Assembly (NCBI GenBank): GCA_947175545.1
Contig: CAMWNI010000002.1
Location: 124,001 to 188,000, forward strand
Reading direction: 5' to 3'
DNA length: 64,000 nucleotides
DNA from: an uncultured Porphyromonadaceae bacterium
Lineage (GTDB): Bacteria > Bacteroidota > Bacteroidia > Bacteroidales > Muribaculaceae
Positions 58,201 through 64,000 of the stretch are shown here, piece by piece; the stretch's first letter is position 1; the number at the start of each line of letters is the position of its first letter. The notes below the pieces were generated by a model. The model had not been told where the DNA came from, searched no databases, and worked only from the letters and a program-made list of their open reading frames with translations. The position numbers were made by a program, and so were the translations under genes.

Positions 58201-60642
58201 ACCGACAACCGTTATGCCGGCGCCGCCAAAGCGCACATCCTCGTCGGCAAACCCGCTGACGCCGCTGACCGTTGACAAATAGCCGCGTATGGCCTGGCGC
58301 AGGGCGCCCGTGCCGGTGCCGTGGAGAATCCTGACGCGGTGACAGTTAAAGCGGATTGCATCGTCAATGAAATACGTAACCGCCTGCAACGCCTCGTCGG
58401 CCCTCATGCCGCGAACGTCAATTTCCTGCTTGAACTCCAGACGGCGCTCGCGCTGCTGCTCCTGGGCCGCGACGGCAACCTGAGTCGGCGCCGAAACGCC
58501 GCTCTGAGGCTTCTGAAGGGTGTGGGTCAGACGGCTGAGCTTGACCGTAGTCTTCAGCATCCCGAAGCTGACCGTTGCGTTCACCCCCTCAATTGCAAGC
58601 ACACGGCCCGGCACATTCTGCCCCTCGAGCTTCACATAGTCGCCGACGGCAATCGGACGCCGCGCCCCCGCCGGCGGCTGAGGAGCCTGCCTTGTCTTCG
58701 GGGTCTTCGGGGCCTTCTTCAGCAGCGGATGGTCCGGCTCGGCCTGCTGCCGGCGCGCCTGTTCCTCCTTGAGCCGCTGCCGCAGTTCGCGGGTCTGCTC
58801 CTTGTCGGCCTGGACCTTACGGATTTCATGAATTGTGCGCTCAATCGCGGCATTGGTGCCTTCAATAATCTTGCGGGCCTCCTCTTTGGCGTCAGCAAGA
58901 ATCTCCCGGCGACGCTCGCGCAGGTTCTGCGCGTCGTTCTCATATTCCTGAAGTGTGTTTTCGAGCTTCTTCTCCTTCTGGCGAATCTGCATGCGCTTGT
59001 TCTCCCAGTAGCGGCGGTCGCGCGCAATGTCGAGCAAATACTTGTCCATGTTGACATAATCCGTGCCGACCAGCTCCTTGGCGCTCTCTATAATCGCGTC
59101 AGGAAGTCCGATTTTGCGCGCAATCTCCAGCGCGAACGACGACCCCGCCGTGCCAACCAGCAGACGGAACATCGGCTCCATTCTCTGACGGTCATAGAGC
59201 ATCGAGCCGTTGACAAGCCCCGGAGTGGTCTCGGCAAGCTGCTTAAGGTTCTGATAATGGGTCGTGATGACGCCCCACATGCCGCTCCGGGCAAACCGCA
59301 TCAGAATGGCCTGGGCAATCGCCCCGCCGATGAGAGGCTCCGTGCCGCCGCCGAACTCGTCAATCAGAACCAGCGTCTGCTGTCCGCCTCGGGCCATGAA
59401 GTGCTTCATGTGAGTGAGATGTGACGAATAGGTGGAGAGGTCGTTCTCAATCGACTGGTCATCGCCGATGTCAATAAAAATATCCTCAAAAATGCCAACG
59501 TGGCTGTTCTCATAGACCGTGGGCAACAGTCCGCACTGCGTCATGTACTGCACCATGCCGACGGTTTTGAGCGTCACGGACTTGCCGCCCGCGTTCGGGC
59601 CGGAAACAATCAGCAGACGCCGCTCTGGCGTCAGGTGAATGTCAAGCGGAACAATCTCCTTGTTCTGCGCCCTCAGCGACATGAGCAGCCCGGGATGGCA
59701 GGCGTGATACCACTCCAGCTCCGGACGGTCGGCCAGATGCGGCATTGTTCCGCCTGCCTCATTCGCAAACAGTGCCTTGGCCCGGATGAAATCAAGTTCA
59801 ATGACAATGCCGTAAGAGTCCATTATGTCAGGAATGAACGGGCGCACCTGAGCCGTCAGCAGCGTCAGCACGCGTGCAATCTCGCGCCGTTCCTCCATCT
59901 GCAACTCACGCAGCCGATTGTTGGTCTGAACAACCTCGGCCGGCTCAATGAATATGGTCTTGCCTGAGGCCGACTCGTCGTGGACAATACCCTGGATTTT
60001 GCGCTTGTTCATCGGCGAGACAGGTATCACCATGCGGCCGTCGCGCACGCTCGGCGCCACGTCCGGTTCCACAAGCCCGGCGGCGACGGCCGAGGCCAGC
60101 ACGCGCCTCATTGCCGAGGCAATAGCCCCCGACGCCGAGGCAAGCTGACGCCGGATCTCGCCCAGTTCGGCCGACGCCGAATCCATCACGTTGCCGTAAC
60201 GGTCAATAACGCGGTCAATCGCCCTGACGATTTCCGGGAAATCCATGAGCGGCTCCGTGCGCGACGCCAGCCGCGGATAGAGTCTCCGCGACTCCTCACG
60301 GCGGAAAAAGCGGCCAATGGCCGAAACGGCCTCCAGAGTGTCGCGCACCTTGCGCAGGTCGTCGGCAGGCAGAAACGTGCCTTCAATCCTCACGGCCGAC
60401 AACACCGCGCGCAAATCGGCAACCCGCCCAATGGGCAGCTCCGACGCGTCGCTCCCGCCGCACTCAATCGCAAGCATCTCAGCCGTGGCCTCCAGCTCGG
60501 CCAGCAGCGACTGATAGTCAGTCGTAAACGCAATCCGCTCCTCGCTTAAATCAGCGCCGGGAGCGGTCAGACATTTCGACTTCACTGCGTCGCGAACCGA
60601 CGCAAATCCAATTTTATTTTCAAATCCCCGAGGGTAAATCAT
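58192..60642 (-). CDS. mutS2: MutS2 family ATPase/nuclease
   Basis: 816 residues. MutS core and ATPase (IVSGPNAGGKSVTLKTVGMV, DIGDDQSIENDLSTYSSH, LIDEFGGGTEP), a long coiled coil at about 530-650, a KOW-like part (VGDYVKLEGQNVPGRVLAIE) and a C-terminal Smr endonuclease domain (IDVRGMRADEALQAV, ILHGTGTGALRQAIRGYLS). MutS2 suppresses recombination in some bacteria and rescues collided ribosomes in Bacillus. It overlaps the mfd stop by nine bases, tail to tail. Confidence 0.95.
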   Translation of the reverse strand: MIYPRGFENKIGFASVRDAVKSKCLTAPGADLSEERIAFTTDYQSLLAELEATAEMLAIECGGSDASELPIGRVADLRAVLSAVRIEGTFLPADDLRKVRDTLEAVSAIGRFFRREESRRLYPRLASRTEPLMDFPEIVRAIDRVIDRYGNVMDSASAELGEIRRQLASASGAIASAMRRVLASAVAAGLVEPDVAPSVRDGRMVIPVSPMNKRKIQGIVHDESASGKTIFIEPAEVVQTNNRLRELQMEERREIARVLTLLTAQVRPFIPDIMDSYGIVIELDFIRAKALFANEAGGTMPHLADRPELEWYHACHPGLLMSLRAQNKEIVPLDIHLTPERRLLIVSGPNAGGKSVTLKTVGMVQYMTQCGLLPTVYENSHVGIFEDIFIDIGDDQSIENDLSTYSSHLTHMKHFMARGGQQTLVLIDEFGGGTEPLIGGAIAQAILMRFARSGMWGVITTHYQNLKQLAETTPGLVNGSMLYDRQRMEPMFRLLVGTAGSSFALEIARKIGLPDAIIESAKELVGTDYVNMDKYLLDIARDRRYWENKRMQIRQKEKKLENTLQEYENDAQNLRERRREILADAKEEARKIIEGTNAAIERTIHEIRKVQADKEQTRELRQRLKEEQARRQQAEPDHPLLKKAPKTPKTRQAPQPPAGARRPIAVGDYVKLEGQNVPGRVLAIEGVNATVSFGMLKTTVKLSRLTHTLQKPQSGVSAPTQVAVAAQEQQRERRLEFKQEIDVRGMRADEALQAVTYFIDDAIRFNCHRVRILHGTGTGALRQAIRGYLSTVSGVSGFADEDVRFGGAGITVVGLD

Positions 60643-60651
60643 CTGAAAGGT

Positions 60652-60954
60652 TTAAAAAATTTCATCGGCCAGTGCCTTATTCCGGCTGGCAACGTATTCC
60701 TTGAATGCAATTATATAGGCATCGGCGCCGGGGCCGTTGCCGCCGCGGCGCATCTCCCATTCGCGCGCCTTGACCGAGAGCAGAGCCGAGTGAAGCTCGG
60801 CCACATTGTCGGCCGGGATGTTCAGCAGCGCCTGCGCGTCAGAGTGGCCCCGCTCGGTTGCCTGCGGAACATCGGCCGGGGTCTCATTCTTCGGCGAGCA
60901 GGAACCGAGGCCCGCAACCGCCATCATTAAAATCAAACCGTACTTCTTCATCAT
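60652..60954 (-). CDS. Small lipoprotein
   Basis: 100 residues from the ATG at 60954, which overlaps the ispH stop as ATGA; ATG at 60963 would add three residues. A hydrophobic stretch LILMMAVAGLGSCSPK ends in a lipobox with cysteine 18 of this start. The mature part (HSDAQALLNIPADNVAELHS, AREWEMRR) is helical and soluble. No family recognised. It lies between ispH and mutS2. Confidence 0.8.
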   Translation of the reverse strand: MMKKYGLILMMAVAGLGSCSPKNETPADVPQATERGHSDAQALLNIPADNVAELHSALLSVKAREWEMRRGGNGPGADAYIIAFKEYVASRNKALADEIF

Positions 60955-61805
60955 TTCTGACATATTCTTTCTTTAACTTGCTCCATCAGCCATCGCGGCG
61001 TTGACGTTGCCCCGCAGATGCCGATTGACGCAGCCTCCTCCAGCAGCTCCGGGTCAAGCTCGTCAGGGCCGGAAATGAACTGCGTCCGAGGGTTAACGGC
61101 CTTACACTCGTCAAACAGGAACTTGCCGTTCGAACTTTTGCGCCCCGCAACGAAAACAATCGCGTCATGCCCCTGGGCAAACTCCTTCAAGTTGTCAACC
61201 CTATGGGCCACAGAACGGCAAATCGTGTCAAATGAATGAAACTCCACCTCCGGCGAGAGATAGGCCGCAAGCTCCCGGGCAATGTGACGCAGGCCGGTCA
61301 GACTCTTCGTTGTCTGAGAGTAGAGATGAGTTGTCTGATTCGGATTGAGTTTCCGGAGATCGGCCTCCGTCTCGACCACCTTCGCGTGGCCGTCCGTCTG
61401 TCCGACAAGGCCGTTGACCTCCGCGTGGCCCAGCTTGCCGTAAATAACAATCTGAGGCGGCTCAGGCGAATCAAACGCCTTTTTAATACGCTGCTGAAGT
61501 TTCAGCACGACCGGACATGTCGCATCAATAATCTCAATATTGTTCCGGCGGGCAAGCTCATAGGTCGACGGCGGCTCGCCGTGGGCGCGCAAAAGCACCT
61601 TGCAGTCATGCAGGCCGGCCATCTGTTCGTGACTTATCGTCAGCAGGCCCTTGCGGCGCAGGCGGTCAACCTCGTCCGAATTGTGGACAATGTCGCCCAG
61701 ACAGTAGAGCGGCGTACCCTTTGCCAGCTCCTCCTCCGCCTTCTTGATTGCGGCGGTCACTCCGAAACAGAATCCGCTTCCGGCGTCAATCTCAACGGTT
61801 CTCAC
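60951..61805 (-). CDS. ispH: 4-hydroxy-3-methylbut-2-enyl diphosphate reductase
   Basis: Last enzyme of the MEP isoprenoid pathway, making IPP and DMAPP with an iron-sulfur cluster. In 284 residues the three cluster cysteines are Cys13 (GFCFGV), Cys97 (DATCPVV) and Cys196 (FDTICRSVAHR), nearly the E. coli spacing; GKLGHAEVNGLVG carries a conserved active-site histidine and AGRKSSNGKFLFD the TxxN-like site. It lacks the C-terminal extension of some homologues. Overlaps cmk and the lipoprotein gene by four bases each. Confidence 0.96.
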   Translation of the reverse strand: MRTVEIDAGSGFCFGVTAAIKKAEEELAKGTPLYCLGDIVHNSDEVDRLRRKGLLTISHEQMAGLHDCKVLLRAHGEPPSTYELARRNNIEIIDATCPVVLKLQQRIKKAFDSPEPPQIVIYGKLGHAEVNGLVGQTDGHAKVVETEADLRKLNPNQTTHLYSQTTKSLTGLRHIARELAAYLSPEVEFHSFDTICRSVAHRVDNLKEFAQGHDAIVFVAGRKSSNGKFLFDECKAVNPRTQFISGPDELDPELLEEAASIGICGATSTPRWLMEQVKERICQK

Positions 61806-62503
61806 TTCAAGGCAGCCTTTCTGTACTGTTCAATTAACCAGGCGTTCTGCTCGTCGATTGTCATGCGGCCATTGTCAAGATCAATGGCATCGTCTGCGCG
61901 GCGCAGCGGGCTTTCCGCGCGCGTTGAGTCAATATGGTCGCGATGGCGCACGTTGGCCAGCACCTCCTCGTAAGTGGTCTCCACTCCCTTCTCCGCAAGC
62001 TCCTTGAAGCGACGCTCGGCGCGCACCTCGGCCGGAGCATTGACATAGATTTTCAGCTCGGCCTGCGGGAAGACGGTCGTGCCGATGTCGCGCCCGTCCA
62101 TGACAATACCCTTCTGGCGGCCATACAGTTGCTGACGCTTCACAAGTTCATGGCGCACGGCCGGAATCGCCGCAATCGTGCTGACGTGGGCGCTCACCTC
62201 CAGCGAGCGAATCCGGCTTTCGATGTCGGCCCCGTTCAACATTGTGTGCTGCCCGTCATCCATCAGGCTGAAATCAATGTCGAGCGAAGGCAGAGCCGCA
62301 GTCAGCTCCGCCTCCTTCACCGTGCCGTCAGGAGCAATCAGGCGCGAAGTCATCGCATAGAAGGTGACGGCCCTATACATGGCCCCGGTGTCAATATAGC
62401 GATAGCCGATTGTGCGGGCCAGAGCCTTGGCCATCGAACTCTTGCCTGACGACGAAAAGCCGTCAATCGCGATTATGATTGGTTTCAGTTCGTTAGAAGT
62501 CAT
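61802..62503 (-). CDS. cmk: Cytidylate kinase
   Basis: Phosphorylates CMP/dCMP. The 233-residue protein has P-loop IDGFSSSGKSSMAKALA (GSSGK-like), then YIDTGAMYRAVTFYAM, VMDGRDIGTTVFPQAELKIY and RDHIDSTRAESPLRRADDAI. The overlap with porQ is 11 bases, so the ATG at 62503 is favoured. The porQ-cmk-ispH order is one I associate with T9SS-bearing Bacteroidetes. Confidence 0.95.
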   Translation of the reverse strand: MTSNELKPIIIAIDGFSSSGKSSMAKALARTIGYRYIDTGAMYRAVTFYAMTSRLIAPDGTVKEAELTAALPSLDIDFSLMDDGQHTMLNGADIESRIRSLEVSAHVSTIAAIPAVRHELVKRQQLYGRQKGIVMDGRDIGTTVFPQAELKIYVNAPAEVRAERRFKELAEKGVETTYEEVLANVRHRDHIDSTRAESPLRRADDAIDLDNGRMTIDEQNAWLIEQYRKAALK

Positions 62504-63509
62504 ATAAGTTAGTGGTTATGTTCAACATAAAAGTGGCCGCGCTCTTGTGAGGCTGGGCAAACGCCACTCCAACCCCGAAGGCGCGCACCCTCAGGCCCGC
62601 ACCGACGGAAAATCCGCTCAGGAAGTTACGCGAATAAGTAGACATGTCCGTACTGGTCTTATAATTATAGCCCAGGTCAACGTAGAACCTGTCGGTCGGT
62701 TTCCATTCAACACCGAAAACCAAATGGCGGAACAGATTGCTCATGAATCCGTTCTTCAGCACGGGATCTTTCGTGCCGTCGCCGTTGTCCCAGTAAGGCA
62801 ACTTCCACTTGGTCAGATTCCAGGCCGTAATGCTCAGATTGAACGGAGAGTTACCAAGCGCCTTGCTCCACCCGATTCTGACGTCTATCGGCAGACGCTC
62901 ACTGCGGTCATTGAATTTCTTGACCTGACCGCCGAGATTGCTGATGGTGAATGACAGCGACGAATCGCGGTCTTCGTCAAACCAGTTGACACCGAGATCC
63001 GTCGCGATTGCAAGCGCCGAATAGCTGTGATAAGAACTGTAAAGGAACTTCACGGCGAATCCGCCGCGCCAGTTGCGCCCAAGGTCGTGGCTGTAAATTC
63101 CGCTGAACGCAATGTCCGACGGCGAGAACGTGCCGACAACCGTGCCGTCAGGCAGCGCCTCCTTCACCGAGCCATAGCCGAAATAGTGAAGACCGACACC
63201 CCAGGCTCCGTTCTGCCCGGCCGCCCCGATAAATTTCGCATTAGCGAAGTTCGAGCCGCCAACGTAGCGCATGTAGCCGACGCCGATTCCTCGGCTCATC
63301 TCAGGGCCGGCAAGCGCCGGATTCTGGTCAGTGGCCATGACGTCGTCAGGGTCAACAAGCGAGATGTTAACCCCGCCAAGCCCATAGATGCGCGAAGAGC
63401 CGCTGATGTCCAAATAGTTATAGGCCGTCGAACCTCCGGTCTGCGCAAAGGCGCAGACTGAACCGCAGGCCAGACAGGCAAACAATGTCGTCAGTTTCCT
63501 TATCATCAC
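62493..63509 (-). CDS. porQ: Type IX secretion protein PorQ
   Basis: 338 residues with signal peptide (TLFACLACGSVCAFAQ). The mature part is a PorV-like outer-membrane barrel with SGSSRIYGLGGVNISLVDPD, QNPALAGPEMSRGIGVGYMR, FGYGSVKEALPDG and the C-terminal TFMLNITTNLYDF ending in Phe. PorQ forms part of the PorUVQZ attachment complex that cleaves and anchors T9SS cargo. Its neighbour upstream is a putative cargo with a sorting-like C-terminus, 27 bases away. Confidence 0.92.
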   Translation of the reverse strand: MMIRKLTTLFACLACGSVCAFAQTGGSTAYNYLDISGSSRIYGLGGVNISLVDPDDVMATDQNPALAGPEMSRGIGVGYMRYVGGSNFANAKFIGAAGQNGAWGVGLHYFGYGSVKEALPDGTVVGTFSPSDIAFSGIYSHDLGRNWRGGFAVKFLYSSYHSYSALAIATDLGVNWFDEDRDSSLSFTISNLGGQVKKFNDRSERLPIDVRIGWSKALGNSPFNLSITAWNLTKWKLPYWDNGDGTKDPVLKNGFMSNLFRHLVFGVEWKPTDRFYVDLGYNYKTSTDMSTYSRNFLSGFSVGAGLRVRAFGVGVAFAQPHKSAATFMLNITTNLYDF

Positions 63510-63536
63510 ACCCCATTAACGCACCGCAGGAGCGAT

Positions 63537-64000
63537 TTATTGCCCCCGGCTCACAAACTTGCGACCGTCGCGGACATAAACGCCACCCTTTGCGGGATGC
63601 AGGACCCGGCGCCCCATCAGGTCAAAGACGGGACCGGCGGCGTCATCATCCACTCCGCCCCGGACAATTCCGGAACTGTCCCATCTGTTGAACTGCGCGG
63701 ATTGCAGATAGCCGTTGAACCACTCAATGTTTTGCTTCATGATGGAAGCGGCGATCCGGCCGGCATAGTGGACGTCACTGTGACCGAATGTCCACCGTTC
63801 CTTGTCGGTCACAGCCGCGACCTTCATCTTTTCAATCCATTCGTAGGCAACCCGGTCGACCCATTCGGCGCCCTCTTCATAGAACGGCTGCCAGACATCC
63901 TTTATAATTTCACGGAACCCGGAGTTATCCAGCATGGCGCGTATGAGCTTCGGATTGCTTGACAACGGAAGCGTGTGCAGATAAGTATCTTCGGCCGGAC
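63537..64000 (-). CDS. CotH kinase-like protein with T9SS-type C-terminal domain (5' end cut by window edge)
   Basis: Open from the window edge to the stop at 63537, about 154 residues of a longer protein. The first part (LPLSSNPKLIRAMLDNSGFR, VDRVAYEWIEKMKVAAVTDK) matches the C-terminal region of CotH kinase proteins. The last 30 residues (VFDLMGRRVLHPAKGGVYVR) are a type A-like sorting domain. CotH proteins phosphorylate surface or coat proteins in spore formers; in Bacteroidetes their role is mostly unknown. The CotH call is moderate because the kinase core is outside the window. TTG 63965 is an internal codon, not a start. Confidence 0.7.
   Translation of the reverse strand, partial: PAEDTYLHTLPLSSNPKLIRAMLDNSGFREIIKDVWQPFYEEGAEWVDRVAYEWIEKMKVAAVTDKERWTFGHSDVHYAGRIAASIMKQNIEWFNGYLQSAQFNRWDSSGIVRGGVDDDAAGPVFDLMGRRVLHPAKGGVYVRDGRKFVSRGQ

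Noticed and set aside
60225..60239. Palindrome GATTTCCGGGAAATC in mutS2
   Set aside because: Explained by coding for D-F-P-E-I; no second copy and unlike the GCGGATTTCCGC unit.

Overview
The window is a gene-dense stretch (no gap over about 220 bases) of a Bacteroidales chromosome, most probably a Muribaculaceae-type gut anaerobe. Three things point there. Promoters are of the Bacteroidetes kind: TTG or TTTG, 19-20 bases, then TAnnTTTG, seen upstream of at least eight genes. Gene content is Bacteroidetes-specific (DUF4421, DUF5106, DUF349, S16 with a long Ala-rich tail, PorQ). Type IX secretion (PorQ plus two proteins with C-terminal sorting-like domains) is present; most Bacteroides lack it. 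No tRNA, rRNA, CRISPR array, insertion sequence or prophage module was found.

Layout. 1-5831 (minus): glyS-lemA-FKBP lipoprotein, then metK-trmD-glycosyltransferase-like-aroQ with touching or overlapping ends. 6049-9881 (plus): a three-gene succinate dehydrogenase/fumarate reductase whose cytochrome b has an unexpected 100-residue C-terminal tail, closed by a terminator. 10000-15410 (plus): ftsY-rimO-ATP-grasp-like-GH110 galactosidase, all overlapping, then a TM2 protein. 15416-22300 (minus): PASTA protein-rluD-PD40 protein-PAP2/beta-barrel fusion-nitroreductase-DUF2520 protein-kdsC-maf. 22423-38642 (minus): rpsO; a T9SS-type secreted protein; an acyltransferase and a divergent Sua5/YciO protein; rpsP; a coiled-coil protein ending in a clamp-binding-like motif-dipeptidyl peptidase-miaA-DUF4421; DUF349-sugar transferase-recQ-gtrA; and a DUF308 membrane protein. 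38736-42546 (plus): korAB and a tRNA-dihydrouridine synthase. 42701-44072 (plus): an overlapping DnaD-like/DnaC-like pair. 44157-58200 (plus): pgk; DUF5106-mnmA; a DUF151 nuclease; nucleoside permease-rsmE; then TPR-GHL10-S41 protease-mfd. 58192-64000 (minus): CotH-like T9SS cargo (cut by the edge)-porQ-cmk-ispH-small lipoprotein-mutS2, converging on mfd.

Together these describe anaerobic central carbon metabolism (KorAB, fumarate reductase, Pgk), translation and tRNA modification (TrmD, MiaA, MnmA, RimO, RluD, RsmE, Dus), DNA repair and replication (RecQ, Mfd, MutS2, the DnaD/DnaC-like pair) and envelope biogenesis. The least ordinary items are the PAP2/beta-barrel fusion with an internal signal-peptide-like segment, the coiled-coil protein ending QLTLF, the DnaD/DnaC-like pair, the SdhC tail, and a GH110 gene translationally coupled to housekeeping genes. 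None is proof of a new system; each is a testable lead.
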